Shown in pieces: positions 1-8,342 of a DNA stretch of 21,357 bases. Within the stretch, counting starts at the first letter, position 1. Each line of letters opens with the position of its first letter. The position numbers were made by a program, and so were the translations under genes. Origin of the DNA: Roseiarcus sp049509635 (GTDB lineage Bacteria > Pseudomonadota > Alphaproteobacteria > Rhizobiales > Beijerinckiaceae); the NCBI GenBank assembly GCA_049509635.1, contig JBEKZS010000070.1, forward strand, positions 1 to 21,357, given 5' to 3'. A model generated the notes under the pieces. That model searched no databases. It saw only the letters and a list, made by a program, of their open reading frames with translations, and had not been told where the DNA came from.

Positions 1-192
1 AGCCTGGGCTATTCGGGAACGAATTCAGGCGGCGCGCTGACCATTACGGATGGCGCGCACTTTGCAGATATTGCGCTGCTTGGCCAGTACGCGGCGGCGA
101 GCTTCGTGACCGCAAGCGATGGACATGGCGGCACGCTGATCTCTGCGCCATCGGCGGTTGCGCAAACCGAGCTTTCTGTGCCGCACGCTTGA
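1..192 (+). CDS. C-terminal end of a large secreted/surface beta-rich protein (partial)
   Basis: The window opens inside a reading frame that ends with TGA at 190-192, so only the last 63 residues are visible. They are rich in Gly, Ala, Ser and Thr and contain TDGAHFADIALLGQYAAASF followed by VTASDGHGGTLIS. This resembles the C-terminal tail of long alphaproteobacterial surface or secreted proteins built from beta-strand repeats, which often end in a motif of the type DGTHTANIALLGQY...SDGHGGTLI. No enzymatic residues can be seen and the main body lies upstream, outside the window. The frame has no start codon here and uses GC-rich codons normally. The role (adhesin, autotransporter-like or type I-secreted protein) is inferred from this tail only. 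Confidence 0.6.
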   Translation, partial: SLGYSGTNSGGALTITDGAHFADIALLGQYAAASFVTASDGHGGTLISAPSAVAQTELSVPHA

Positions 193-284
193 GCGGCCTT
201 CGTCGCAGTCCGACCGGCTGTGTCAATGATCAGGAAAACTCACCCAGGTGTTTGCCGGAACGGTCGGTCCTGCCGAGAGCATGG

Positions 285-1187
285 CTACTTCGCCACCAGC
301 GCATGAATTTCGGCGACATGGCCGCCGGGAAAACGCACCATGGCGGCCTTGCGGTCCGCGGCCGAATAGGGCTCGACCAGGACTTCGACCCCGGCGGCCC
401 TCGCCTTCGCGAGCGTTGCCGCGAGATCCGCGACCTCATAACCCGTGACCTCCCGGCCGTAGGGATAGGGGAGATGACCGTCGGTCACCGCCACATTCAT
501 GTTGCCGAAGTTCGATTCGATCCGAATTCGCCGGTACCTCTCCTTCGGGCGTCCAATCTCGACGCCCGGCGCGGCCTGATCGTCCGACACGACGGCGCCA
601 TGGGAAAAGGCGACGAAGCCGTCGACAAAGGCCGCGACGCGGTCCGCCGACACATAGACTCGATTTTCCGGCGGCCGCTGCAGAGGAGGAGCGGACGGCG
701 CGCTGGTGTGCCAATAGAGCTGCATGGCGACGCCGCCCGGCCATTGAATGATCGCGTCCAGTCCAATCGGATCGGGGAACGGCTCGACGATCACATCGGC
801 GCCGGCGGCCCGGGCCGCGCGGATGGCCGCGTCCATGTCCGCAACGAGATATCCGGTCCTCTCCGCGCCGAAGGGATAGGGAATCGGCGTCTTGTATGCG
901 AACAGGGAGACGTTTCCGACAGGCGTCCGGATCGCCCGCCAATTGGCGAGGCTGGCCGTCGGCGTGACCGTCGTGACCGCCGTGCTTGTGGATCGCCCGC
1001 CGAATGTCGCCAGGAAGCTCGCCGCGAACCGATCGAGCTCCTCCGGCGCCACGTAGACATGCGTGGTGGCGTATTGGGGACCGACCGCGACGGGTGCGGC
1101 GCCGTCGGCCGCATCGGCGAGGATTGGCGCGGACGACAGATCGAACGGGATACACAGCAGCATTGCGATCAAGGTTCGGCGGCGCAT
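285..1187 (-). CDS. Secreted VOC/glyoxalase-fold protein
   Basis: A 300-residue protein. It starts with an apparent Sec signal peptide (MRRRTLIAMLLCIPFDLSSA, then a likely cut near ILADA), so it should act in the periplasm or outside the cell. The mature part looks like two tandem vicinal-oxygen-chelate halves. Each half opens with a similar strand-helix (THVYVAPEELDRFAASFLATF near residue 42 and NRVYVSADRVAAFVDGFVAF near residue 176), and each ends with a segment like GADVIVEPFPD...PGG or GVEVLVEPYSA...FPGGHVAEIH. This is typical of glyoxalase/bleomycin-resistance/dioxygenase superfamily proteins, but the reaction cannot be assigned. The ATG at 1187 is preceded on the minus strand by a very strong ribosome binding site (AAGGAGG, about 8 nt before the start). 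The gene stands alone: 248 bp separate it from the next gene upstream. A signal peptide is unusual for this superfamily. Confidence 0.8.
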   Translation of the reverse strand: MRRRTLIAMLLCIPFDLSSAPILADAADGAAPVAVGPQYATTHVYVAPEELDRFAASFLATFGGRSTSTAVTTVTPTASLANWRAIRTPVGNVSLFAYKTPIPYPFGAERTGYLVADMDAAIRAARAAGADVIVEPFPDPIGLDAIIQWPGGVAMQLYWHTSAPSAPPLQRPPENRVYVSADRVAAFVDGFVAFSHGAVVSDDQAAPGVEIGRPKERYRRIRIESNFGNMNVAVTDGHLPYPYGREVTGYEVADLAATLAKARAAGVEVLVEPYSAADRKAAMVRFPGGHVAEIHALVAK

Positions 1188-1435
1188 GAGATGATCCTCC
1201 TTCCGGCGATCGCGTCAGGGCACAGGTCTTTCCCACGTCGATGAACGCCGAGATCTGCGCCGCAAACGCCCACGGCGATGTGCGCGTTGGGTTGGTACGA
1301 AACGATGGGCCGCCCGGGCCATCCCGAACGGCAGCGGTTCCGCCGCTCCGCATTCCGGCATCGCGACGAGCGGCGCGGCCGCAAAATTCCCAGCGCGCAG
1401 GATTGCTGTCGGCGACTGCAGGGTATCCGTGATCG

Positions 1436-2611
1436 TCAGTTTCCCGCCGCCTTGAACGGGTCCTTCACGGCTTCGATCGTCGAAAATTCGACGTTGTAGA
1501 GTTGCCCGCCGACCTTTTCGACCCTGCGCACATAGACATTCTGAACGATGTCGCGCGTCTCCGGGTCGATCGAGACCGGACCTCGCGGGCTCATCCAGCT
1601 CGCCCCTTTCATCGCCGCCAGCAGCGAATCGCCGTCGGCTTCGCCCTTGGTCTTCTCCAGCGCCGCGTAGATCAGCGCCATCCCGTCATAGGCCGCGACC
1701 GCCATGAAATTGGGGCGCAGGCCGGCGTTGGCCTTTTCGAACGCCGCGACGAAGGCCTTGTTCTCCGGCGAGGGATGGGCGGCCGAATAATGGTGGGTGG
1801 TCACGGCGCCGAGCGCCGGATCGCCCATGCCGGGAAGCAGGTCGTCGTCGGTGACGTCGCCGGTGCCGATCAGCTTGACGCCGGACCTGTCGAGGCCGCG
1901 CTCGGCGAATTCCTTCATGAAGGCGCCGCCCTGACCCGAGGGCACGAACACGAACAGCGCGTCGGGCGCGTCATCCTTCACGCGCTGCAGGAAGGGCGCG
2001 AAATCCGGACTCTTGAGCGGCGTGCGGATCTTCTCGACCACGATGCCCCCGCCCTTGGCGAAGGTGTCGCCGAACCATTTCTCCGCGTCGTTGCCAGGGC
2101 CGTAGTCGCTGACCAGCGTCACGACCTTGCGGATGCCGTTCTTCAGCGCCCAGTCGGCCATCGGCGCGGCCGCCTGCGGCAGGGTGAAGGAGGTGCGCAC
2201 GATATAGGGCGACTTCTCGGTTATGACCGCGGTCGCGGCGGCGCTCACGATTTCGGGGACCTTCGCCTCGGTCGCGACGGGCGCCGCGGCGAGCGCGAGC
2301 GGCGTGAGCCCGAAGCCCATCAGCACCCTGGCCTTGTCGTTGCCGATCAGCTCCTGGGCGAGGCGTTTGGTCACGTCCGCGGCGCCGCCGTCGTCCTTCA
2401 CGATGAGCGCGATCTTCTTGCCAGCGACCGTGTCGCCGTGTTGGGCGATATAGAGCTGCGCGCCGGCCTGCTCCTGCTTGCCCGTGCTCGCCGACTGGCC
2501 GGTCATCGGCAGGATGAGCCCGATGGTGACGGCGTCGTCGTCGGCGAAGGCCGCGCCCGCCGCGATCAGCGCGCCGGCGGCGAAGCTCGCGCTCAAGAAG
2601 CATCGAATCAT
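1436..2611 (-). CDS. ABC transporter substrate-binding protein, branched-chain amino acid (LivK) type
   Basis: A 391-residue periplasmic binding protein. Residues 1-23 form a Sec signal peptide ending AGAAFA-DDD. The mature protein begins VTIGLILPMTGQSASTGKQE, the usual opening of the Peripla_BP_6/LivK type, followed by GAQLYIAQHG, a KDDGG segment near residue 73, and a second lobe with VVTLVSDYGPGNDAEKWF and the late AAYDGMALI helix. Length fits the family. The start is chosen at 2611 because GGAGGA lies 7-8 nt before this ATG, while a longer frame starting at 2671 would put 20 charged residues before the signal peptide. No LivH/LivM permease or LivF/LivG ATPase lies next to it, so it is an orphan in this window and must use a transporter encoded elsewhere or act as a sensor. 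The ligand (amino acid, amide or aromatic acid) is not evident. Confidence 0.9.
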   Translation of the reverse strand: MIRCFLSASFAAGALIAAGAAFADDDAVTIGLILPMTGQSASTGKQEQAGAQLYIAQHGDTVAGKKIALIVKDDGGAADVTKRLAQELIGNDKARVLMGFGLTPLALAAAPVATEAKVPEIVSAAATAVITEKSPYIVRTSFTLPQAAAPMADWALKNGIRKVVTLVSDYGPGNDAEKWFGDTFAKGGGIVVEKIRTPLKSPDFAPFLQRVKDDAPDALFVFVPSGQGGAFMKEFAERGLDRSGVKLIGTGDVTDDDLLPGMGDPALGAVTTHHYSAAHPSPENKAFVAAFEKANAGLRPNFMAVAAYDGMALIYAALEKTKGEADGDSLLAAMKGASWMSPRGPVSIDPETRDIVQNVYVRRVEKVGGQLYNVEFSTIEAVKDPFKAAGN

Positions 2612-2796
2612 CAACGTTTCCTCCGGCCGCGCAGCTCTCGGGGCGCGGGTCCGCGAGCGCGAACCATCCACGAGCCGCGGCCATTAGACAAGACTGGCGG
2701 CGCCATTCTTTTGGAGGGGGTTCCGGCGCTACCTAGGCGTCGTCAAGACGCGGACCCGAGCGCCAGCGCCGTGCTGGCCGCGCTGATCGGACTCCA

Positions 2797-2818
2797 CGAC
2801 GGCGGCTGCGCGCCGTCG
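2797..2818 (-). terminator. Weak stem-loop after the nfeD-like gene
   Basis: CGACGGC (2797-2803) pairs with GCCGTCG (2812-2818) across an 8-nt loop, just past the minus-strand stop of the nfeD-like gene at 2828. No T-run follows in the minus direction, so intrinsic termination is doubtful. It is listed only as the best stem in the 216-bp gap. Confidence 0.25.
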
Positions 2819-2827
2819 AGGGCGTGC

Positions 2828-3277
2828 TCAGGCCTTCGCGACGCGGAGCAGCGCGCCCTCCTCGACGCCGGTGACCCGCACCTTCACGCCGGCGCCCATG
2901 TCCTCGCCGGTCACGCGCCAGACGCTGTCGGCGACGCGAATATTGCCGAAACCATGCTCGATCGGCTGGTCGAGGAAGAATTCCTTCCCGACGAGTCCCT
3001 CGGCCCGGCCGGGCGCCGACGCCGGCGCGCGCCGCTCGAACGAGCCGTAGAGGCGCCGGCCGGACGCCACGAGCGCGACGACCAGCGCCGCGAACAGCAA
3101 GAGCTGGGCGGCGGGCGGCAGCGGCCACAGGAACTCGACGACGCCGAGAATCAGCGCAGCCGCGCCGACGAAGATCACGAATGCTCCGGGCGCCAGCGTC
3201 TCGGCCCCGCACAGGACGAGGCCAACGACGAGCCAGACGACGGAGTCGTCATAGCCGAACAGGCCGAGTTCGGGCAT
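2828..3277 (-). CDS. NfeD-family membrane protein
   Basis: About 149 residues. Two to three hydrophobic segments (VVWLVVGLVLCGAETLAPGA, then FVIFVGAAALILGVVEFLWP, then AAQLLLFAALVVALVASG) are followed by a soluble C-terminal OB-fold-like domain that starts near GRAEGLVGKEFFLDQPIEHG and includes a VWRVTGEDMGAGVKVRVTGV strand set. This is the short NfeD type that partners SPFH/stomatin proteins in membrane organisation and proteostasis. It follows the SPFH gene directly (stop at 3289-3291), so the two are one operon. Two ATGs are possible, at 3286 and 3277. The one at 3277 is preferred because GAGGA, overlapping the upstream stop, sits 8 nt before it. The 3286 start would add three residues and lacks a well-placed site. 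Confidence 0.87.
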   Translation of the reverse strand: MPELGLFGYDDSVVWLVVGLVLCGAETLAPGAFVIFVGAAALILGVVEFLWPLPPAAQLLLFAALVVALVASGRRLYGSFERRAPASAPGRAEGLVGKEFFLDQPIEHGFGNIRVADSVWRVTGEDMGAGVKVRVTGVEEGALLRVAKA

Positions 3278-3288
3278 CGAGCGCATCC

Positions 3289-4308
3289 TCAGCCCGGGCT
3301 GGCCGGCCCGGGTGGCGCGCCGGCCGGCGGGCTCCGCGGCACCACCCCGCGCATCGGCCGGGCGCGCGCGGCGTCGGCGGCGCGGCCTTCGCCGAGCGCG
3401 CTCGACGCGATTTCGGCGATGCCGCCGAGCGTGCCGGCGAGCGAGGCCAGATCGAGCGGCATGATGAACACCTTCTGGTTGGGCGCCTCGGCGAGCGCCT
3501 GGATCGATTTGACGTATTTCTCGGCGATGAAATAGTTCAGCGCCGCCAGATCGCCCTCAGCGAGCGCCTTGCTGACCAGGCCCGTCGCGGTCGCCTCTGC
3601 CTGGGCGGAGCGCTCGCGCGCCTCGGCGTCGCGGAACGCCGCCTCCTTGCGCCCCTCCGCCTCGAGCACCACCGCCTGCTTCTTGCCTTCGGCGCGGGTG
3701 ATGTCGGCCTGGCGCATGCCCTCGGCCTCCAGGATGACCGCCCGCTTCTCGCGCTCGGCCTTCATCTGCCGGCCCATCGCGTCGATGAGGTCCTTGGGCG
3801 GCTCGATGTCCTTGATCTCGATGCGCGTGACCTTGATGCCCCACGGCAGCGCGGCGGCGTCAATCACGGTCAGGAGGCGCACGTTGATCTCGTCGCGATG
3901 CGAGAGCAACTGGTCGAGGTCCATCGAGCCCATCACCGTGCGGATGTTGGTCATCACAAGATTGAGCAGCGCCTGTTCGAGATTGGAAACCTCGTAGGAG
4001 GCGCGCCGGACGTCGAGCACCTGGTAGAAGGCGACGCCGTCGACCTTCACCGTCGCATTGTCCTTGGTGATGATCTCCTGGCTGGGGACGTCGATCACCT
4101 GCTCCATCACGTTCAGCTTGCGCCCGACCCGGTCGAAATAGGGGATGATGAGGCCGAGGCCCGGCGTCAGCGTCTTGTTGTAGCGGCCGAACCGTTCGAC
4201 CGTGTAATTGTAGCCTTGCGGCACCTGACGGATTCCCATCATCACGGTCATGATGACGAACAGCGCCAGGACGATGGCGAAGACGCTGAAGCCGGCGAGC
4301 ATGGGCAT
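3289..4308 (-). CDS. qmcA: SPFH/Band 7 (stomatin-like) membrane protein, QmcA type
   Basis: A 339-residue protein. Residues 5-25 form one N-terminal membrane anchor. An SPFH domain follows, with typical stretches VPQGYNYTVERFGRYNKTL, PGLGLIIPYFDRVGRKLNVM and MEQVIDVPSQEIITKDNATV. A charged Ala/Glu-rich coiled coil covers about residues 175-240 (repeated AEG and EAEGR units), then comes a short tail rich in Pro and Ala. Such proteins oligomerise at the inner membrane and form microdomains or cap membrane proteases such as FtsH. The gene precedes the NfeD-family gene with only two bases between stop and the longest possible start, the classic SPFH-NfeD pairing. The ATG at 4308 has GAGGG about 8 nt before it. 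The 120 bp upstream should hold the promoter, but no clear boxes were found. The QmcA name is by family resemblance. Confidence 0.93.
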   Translation of the reverse strand: MPMLAGFSVFAIVLALFVIMTVMMGIRQVPQGYNYTVERFGRYNKTLTPGLGLIIPYFDRVGRKLNVMEQVIDVPSQEIITKDNATVKVDGVAFYQVLDVRRASYEVSNLEQALLNLVMTNIRTVMGSMDLDQLLSHRDEINVRLLTVIDAAALPWGIKVTRIEIKDIEPPKDLIDAMGRQMKAEREKRAVILEAEGMRQADITRAEGKKQAVVLEAEGRKEAAFRDAEARERSAQAEATATGLVSKALAEGDLAALNYFIAEKYVKSIQALAEAPNQKVFIMPLDLASLAGTLGGIAEIASSALGEGRAADAARARPMRGVVPRSPPAGAPPGPASPG

Positions 4309-4428
4309 GAATCGTCCCTCTTTGCCGAAGGCCGCGCGCGCGAATCGGACTGCGGCGACCCTCGGGGCGCGTCCTTCTAACGCCCGCGCGCGGCGAACGC
4401 CATCGGCCGGCGAGCGGGCGACCCTCGG

Positions 4429-5988
4429 TCAGCGCGCCGCCTGCGTCGGCGTTGCGGCATAGACGTCGTAGGAATCGCCGATTCCCTGGACATGGGCGAG
4501 CAGGCGATAGGAGCGCGCCAACGCCGCGTCGATGAGCCGCCAGCTCTCGGCCAGTTCGGTTTTCGCGTGTCGCCCGCGGTCGGCGACGACGAGATAGCGC
4601 GGCGTCGTCGCGAGGGCCTCGGCGAGACGCGCCGGGCCAGCGCCGGGGAAGTCGCTCAGCGTGTGCTCCCAGTGGAAATAGGCGGTCGGCGGGGCGAGGC
4701 CGGTCGCGGGGTAGAGCCAGGCGCCGCGACTGACGACCAGCAGGCGGTCATCGGGCGCAGGGTCGCTCCCCTTGATCGCCTCGGCCGCGCGCGCGACCGC
4801 GCCGGGCTCCTCGCGCATGTCGAGCCCCGGGGTGCGGCTGAACAGGGCCGCCGCGACCACGACGAGGCCCGCGACAGCGAGTCGCGCGGGCGCGGCGACG
4901 CGGCGCAGCCAAGCGGGTGCGAAAGCGACCGCGGCGCCCGCGAGCAGCAACAGCGGGGCGAGCATCGGCCCCATATAGGCCTCGAACAGCGCGCGCTGCG
5001 CCCAGACCGAGACGAGAGCAGCGGCGGTCCAGGCGCCGATCGGCTTGAGCGACGCGCGCGAGAACTCGGCCTCGATCGCTGGCCGGCGCAGCAGGGCGAA
5101 GCAGGCGAGGATCGCGAGCGGCTCGATCGGCCGCATCAGCAGGGTCAGCGAACGCAGGAACCCCTCCAGAAGCGTAACGCCTTCGACGCTGCTGGCGGGT
5201 CGGCGCAGCGCGCCGACGACGACATCCTCGATCATCGGCCCCGCAGCCCCTTGCGCTGCGAAATAGGCGAGGAAGGCGAGCGCCGGCGCGGCGGCGCCGA
5301 GGATGAACGCCGCCGCAGCGCTGGGACGCCGCAGCGCCGCATCCGGCGTCCACAGCAGGATGACCAACAGCGCGAGCGCCTCGAAGGCCGCGGTCTGCTT
5401 GATGGTTGCGGCGACGCCGATGAGGAGCCCGGCGAGCGCCGCCCTCCCGAGGATCGGCAAGCGGGACATCGCGGCGAGGAACGCGAGCGTCGTGAACGCG
5501 GCGAGCGGCGCGTAAGGCGCGTTGTTGGTTACGACCAGCGAAAGGAGCGGGTAGAGCAACGCCGCGAAGACGCCGATCCCCCGCGAGCCCATGCGGGCGC
5601 CGAGGTGAAACAGCGCGGTCGCCGTGACGGCGTCGAAGACGATCGTGACGACCGCCAGGCTCCGCAGGCTCGCGCCCAGCAGGGCCTGCGCGACAGCCAG
5701 GATCGCGAAGAATCCCGGCGGCTTGACGTCGAAGGCGCCGGCGTAGGGCAGCACGCCATGCGCCCACAGATTAGCCACGGCGACGAAGAACGCGTCGTCC
5801 GAACCTTCCACCGAAAGAAAAGGGCTGCGCAACGCGAAGGTCCAGGCGAGAACCGCGGCGAAGAGCGCCCCAACTGCGATCGTCGCATTCGCGCCGCGCG
5901 CCGGCGTCGCAGAGCGCCGGAGCGCCGAGGGCGGCCTCGAATTCTGTTCGGCGGCGACGGACATCGATCGATCCGGGAGGGGAGGCAT
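4429..5988 (-). CDS. GT-C fold glycosyltransferase, family 39-like (multi-membrane)
   Basis: About 519 residues, strongly hydrophobic, with some ten membrane segments. The first (AIAVGALFAAVLAWTFAL-like, near residue 40) is followed by a periplasmic loop with an acidic pair (SVEGSDDAFF, Asp 64-65) and then FDVKPPGFF. This arrangement matches PMT_2/ArnT-like enzymes that use polyprenyl-phosphate sugars, in which loop-1 acidic residues are catalytic. The C-terminal part after about residue 380 is a soluble periplasmic domain with RLLVVSRGAWLYPATGLAPP. The frame extends upstream to a TTG at 6126, but that extension is Arg/Pro/Gln-rich and not membrane-like, so the ATG at 5988 is used. The ATG at 5964 is equally possible, and neither has a convincing ribosome binding site. 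Acceptor and sugar are unknown. The gene appears monocistronic, 120 bp before qmcA. Confidence 0.78.
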   Translation of the reverse strand: MPPLPDRSMSVAAEQNSRPPSALRRSATPARGANATIAVGALFAAVLAWTFALRSPFLSVEGSDDAFFVAVANLWAHGVLPYAGAFDVKPPGFFAILAVAQALLGASLRSLAVVTIVFDAVTATALFHLGARMGSRGIGVFAALLYPLLSLVVTNNAPYAPLAAFTTLAFLAAMSRLPILGRAALAGLLIGVAATIKQTAAFEALALLVILLWTPDAALRRPSAAAAFILGAAAPALAFLAYFAAQGAAGPMIEDVVVGALRRPASSVEGVTLLEGFLRSLTLLMRPIEPLAILACFALLRRPAIEAEFSRASLKPIGAWTAAALVSVWAQRALFEAYMGPMLAPLLLLAGAAVAFAPAWLRRVAAPARLAVAGLVVVAAALFSRTPGLDMREEPGAVARAAEAIKGSDPAPDDRLLVVSRGAWLYPATGLAPPTAYFHWEHTLSDFPGAGPARLAEALATTPRYLVVADRGRHAKTELAESWRLIDAALARSYRLLAHVQGIGDSYDVYAATPTQAAR

Positions 5989-6473
5989 CGAAGCCCAGCG
6001 CAAATCGTTAGGCCTCGCTTGTTGCCGGGGCGTTAACCCGCCCCACCCTGGCGACGGGAGCGAGAATCTTTTAGCGCTAGACCCGGTTTGAGTCCCCTTT
6101 CCGACTTCCTGCTGACTATGTATCAACTATAAAGCGCCGAGCGCTTAAGGAAGTTTACACCTACGACGGAGGAGAGCAGGTTCCAATTCCGACCAGAATT
6201 ATCACTTGCCGGCGCCCAAGCACGCAGGAACGGGCCGATGCACGCCGCCGATCCTATCGCGCTCCCCGTTCGCCGAAGCGCGTCCGCGGCAACGCCGGAT
6301 CGGCGGCTCTCCCCTCCGCCCTCCTCCGCCCGTCCTGTCCGATCCCGAACCGGCGCGTGGCCTTCCTCTGGCGGCGCGATTCGCGCGGGCTCCGCCTCGA
6401 CGGCGACCCCGCGATGCTTTACGCTTTCCCCAACGCTGGTGAAGTCAGCGGCAAAGGGAACGGAGGAATCGGA
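5989..6473. other. Intergenic region between divergent genes
   Basis: This stretch separates the minus-strand glycosyltransferase from the plus-strand ATPase gene. Both frames can be extended into it, but the extensions are Arg/Pro-rich and carry no recognisable domain. The only structured part is an AT-richer island at about 6110-6210, containing a small inverted repeat at 6132-6146 and AGTTTACA at 6152-6159. It must hold promoters for both directions, though no convincing -35/-10 pair was found. The rest shows nothing recognisable. Confidence 0.5.
6132..6146. promoter_or_regulatory. Inverted repeat upstream of the ATPase gene
   Basis: AAGCGC (6132-6137) and GCGCTT (6141-6146) form a perfect 6-bp dyad with a 3-bp centre, in the AT-richer island between two divergent genes. 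It could be an operator or a short hairpin. No binding protein can be named. Confidence 0.3.
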
Positions 6474-7538
6474 ATGGCTTCGGTCGACGTTGTCAACGTG
6501 CGAAAAGCCTATGGCGGCCTGGAGGTCATTCACGGGGTGTCCGTCGCGATTGCGGACGGGGAATTCGTTACCCTTGTCGGTCCCTCCGGCTGCGGGAAAT
6601 CGACGTTGCTGCGGATGATCGCCGGACTCGAGGGGATAACCGGCGGCGCCATCAAGATCGGCGGCCGCGTCGTCAACAATCTGGCGCCCAAGGACCGCGA
6701 CATCGCGATGGTGTTCCAGAACTATGCCCTCTACCCGCACAAGACCGTCGCCGAGAACATGAGCTTCGCGTTGAAGCTCCGCAACGCGCCGAAGTCGGAG
6801 ATCGAGCAGCGCGTGAAGCGCGCCGCGGAGATCCTCGACATCACGCCCTATCTCGCCCGCTTTCCGCGCAACCTGTCGGGCGGCCAGCGCCAGCGCGTCG
6901 CGATGGGGCGCGCGATCGTGCGCGACCCCCAAGTGTTCCTGTTCGACGAGCCCCTCTCCAATCTCGACGCCAAGCTGCGCGTGCAGATGCGCGCCGAAAT
7001 CAAGGAGCTGCATCAGCGGCTGAAGACGACGACGATCTACGTCACCCACGACCAGGTCGAGGCGATGACGATGGCGGACCGAATCGTCGTGATGCGCGAC
7101 GGCGTCGTCGAGCAGGCCGGCCTGCCGCTCGATCTCTACGATCGTCCAGCCTCGCTGTTCGTCGCCGGATTCATCGGCTCGCCTTCGATGAATTTCCTGC
7201 GCGGGACGATCGAGACGGAAGCCGGATTGCGTTTCGTCACCGACGACGGCGTTTCGCTGCCGCTGAAGTCGGCGCCGCCGGGACTCGAAGGCAAGCGCAG
7301 CGTCTACGGCATAAGGCCCGAGCATCTCTCCCTCGGCGGCTCCGGCCTCGATGCGGTGGTGACCGTCTCGGAGCCGACGGGTTCGGAAACTCAGGTTTTC
7401 GCAAGGCTCGGCGCGGCCAAGATCGTCGGGGTCTTCCGCGAGCGGGTGACCGCCAGGCCCGGCGACACCCTGCATCTGACGCCGAATCCCGACTCCGTAC
7501 ATCTGTTCGACGCCGACACCGGCGCGCGACTCAACTAG
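6474..7538 (+). CDS. Carbohydrate ABC transporter ATP-binding protein (MalK/UgpC type)
   Basis: A 354-residue cytoplasmic ATPase that should power the importer formed by the permeases at 10308 and 11447. Seen in order: Walker A GPSGCGKST at 36-44, Q-loop FQNYALYP around 81-88, signature LSGGQ at 134-138, Walker B VFLFDEP with the catalytic Glu at 159, SNLD D-loop at 162-165, and switch His 192 in THDQVEAMTM. A C-terminal TOBE/OB domain follows from about 235, with the IRPEHL motif near 300, as in the MalK/UgpC subfamily. The start at 6474 is supported by GGAGGA six bases upstream. A longer frame from 6357 adds 39 residues with no conserved sequence. The gene is followed after 40 bp by the creatininase-family gene and is separated from its permeases by about 2.8 kb, an order less common than having the ATPase last in the operon. 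Confidence 0.95.
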   Translation: MASVDVVNVRKAYGGLEVIHGVSVAIADGEFVTLVGPSGCGKSTLLRMIAGLEGITGGAIKIGGRVVNNLAPKDRDIAMVFQNYALYPHKTVAENMSFALKLRNAPKSEIEQRVKRAAEILDITPYLARFPRNLSGGQRQRVAMGRAIVRDPQVFLFDEPLSNLDAKLRVQMRAEIKELHQRLKTTTIYVTHDQVEAMTMADRIVVMRDGVVEQAGLPLDLYDRPASLFVAGFIGSPSMNFLRGTIETEAGLRFVTDDGVSLPLKSAPPGLEGKRSVYGIRPEHLSLGGSGLDAVVTVSEPTGSETQVFARLGAAKIVGVFRERVTARPGDTLHLTPNPDSVHLFDADTGARLN

Positions 7539-7578
7539 CGTCCGGCGGCGGGGCGTTTCGCGACGACGGGAGGGCGCC

Positions 7579-8316
7579 TTGCGCTACGAAATGATGTTGC
7601 CTCATCAAATCCGGGCGGCGATCGACCAGCGTTGGCCCGTCGTGCTGCCGCTCGGGGTGCTCGAATATCACGGCGAGCATATGGCCGTCGGAATGGACAC
7701 GCTCGCCGTGACGGGCGTGCTCGCGTGGCTGGAACAGGAGAGGGATCTCGTGATCCTGCCGCCATTCTACTACGGAGCCGCGAGCTATGCGGTGGAGCCG
7801 CCCGAACGGATGGGCTCGCTGCATGTCGACGCCGAGGCGCTCGCGCCCTTCGCCAGGGCGATGTTTCTCGGCCTGCTCCGGATCGGCTTTCGCAATATCC
7901 ATTTCGTCGTCCACCACCAGACCGAAAATTTTTCCGCGGGGATGCCGACGGACCTCGCCTTCAAATTCGCGGCGCGTCAGGCCGTCTTTGCCTTTCTCGA
8001 AAAGGAGCGCGGCGAGGGCTGGTGGGGCTCCGAGACGATGGCGAACTATTACGCCCAGCAATCGTCGGGCGACGATCCCTTCAACTGGATCAAGGCGCAT
8101 GCGCTCATGGTTCCGGCGAAGATGGACGGCTATCCCTTCGATCACGCCGGCCGGGGCGAGACCTCGCTGATGATGGCTCTCTATCCGGAGGCGGTCGATT
8201 CCACACGGATCGCCGACGGAAAATGGTACACGAAATCCGCGCAGGACGCCTCGCGCGATTTCGGCGAACGCGGTCGCGACCTCATACTCGCCCAGCTCCG
8301 CGAGGCGATCCGCTGA
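7579..8316 (+). CDS. Creatininase-family amidohydrolase
   Basis: 245 residues. The N-terminal part has the family metal motif in the form LGVLEYHGEHMAVGMD, giving Glu 29, His 31 and Asp 40 as likely ligands (compare Glu34, His36 and Asp45 of Pseudomonas creatininase). A second part is VHHQTENFSAGMP at 111-123, and near the C-terminus is HAGRGETSLMMALYPEAVD (Glu 194). Family members hydrolyse cyclic amides or formamides (creatinine, formylamino-pyrimidines) or cleave modified peptides, so a role in opening or deacylating a nitrogen-containing ligand is possible but inferred. The usual NGH.. His appears as Gln 114, with His 112-113 just before it, so the metal site differs from creatininase. 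The start is TTG at 7579, with GGGAGG five bases upstream. MRYE is also the usual family opening. Confidence 0.88.
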   Translation: MRYEMMLPHQIRAAIDQRWPVVLPLGVLEYHGEHMAVGMDTLAVTGVLAWLEQERDLVILPPFYYGAASYAVEPPERMGSLHVDAEALAPFARAMFLGLLRIGFRNIHFVVHHQTENFSAGMPTDLAFKFAARQAVFAFLEKERGEGWWGSETMANYYAQQSSGDDPFNWIKAHALMVPAKMDGYPFDHAGRGETSLMMALYPEAVDSTRIADGKWYTKSAQDASRDFGERGRDLILAQLREAIR

Positions 8317-8342
8317 TGCGCGGGCTTGCCGGCAAATCGTCA

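Noticed and set aside
1502..3535. 677-codon plus-strand open frame
   Set aside because: Antisense to the LivK-type, nfeD and qmcA genes; Arg/Gly/His-rich with no domain, a GC-rich shadow frame.
4354..4428. 12-bp direct repeat GGCGACCCTCGG (4354-4365 and 4417-4428)
   Set aside because: Short, GC-rich, only two copies flanking the end of the glycosyltransferase gene; chance is likely.
4492..6036. 514-codon plus-strand open frame
   Set aside because: Antisense to the glycosyltransferase; extreme Arg/Glu/Gln content and no motif.
6357..6473. N-terminal extension of the ATPase frame
   Set aside because: No conserved residues, and the ATG at 6474 has GGAGGA at ideal spacing.
6123..7502. 459-codon minus-strand open frame
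   Set aside because: Antisense to the ATPase gene, whose Walker and signature motifs are all on the plus strand.
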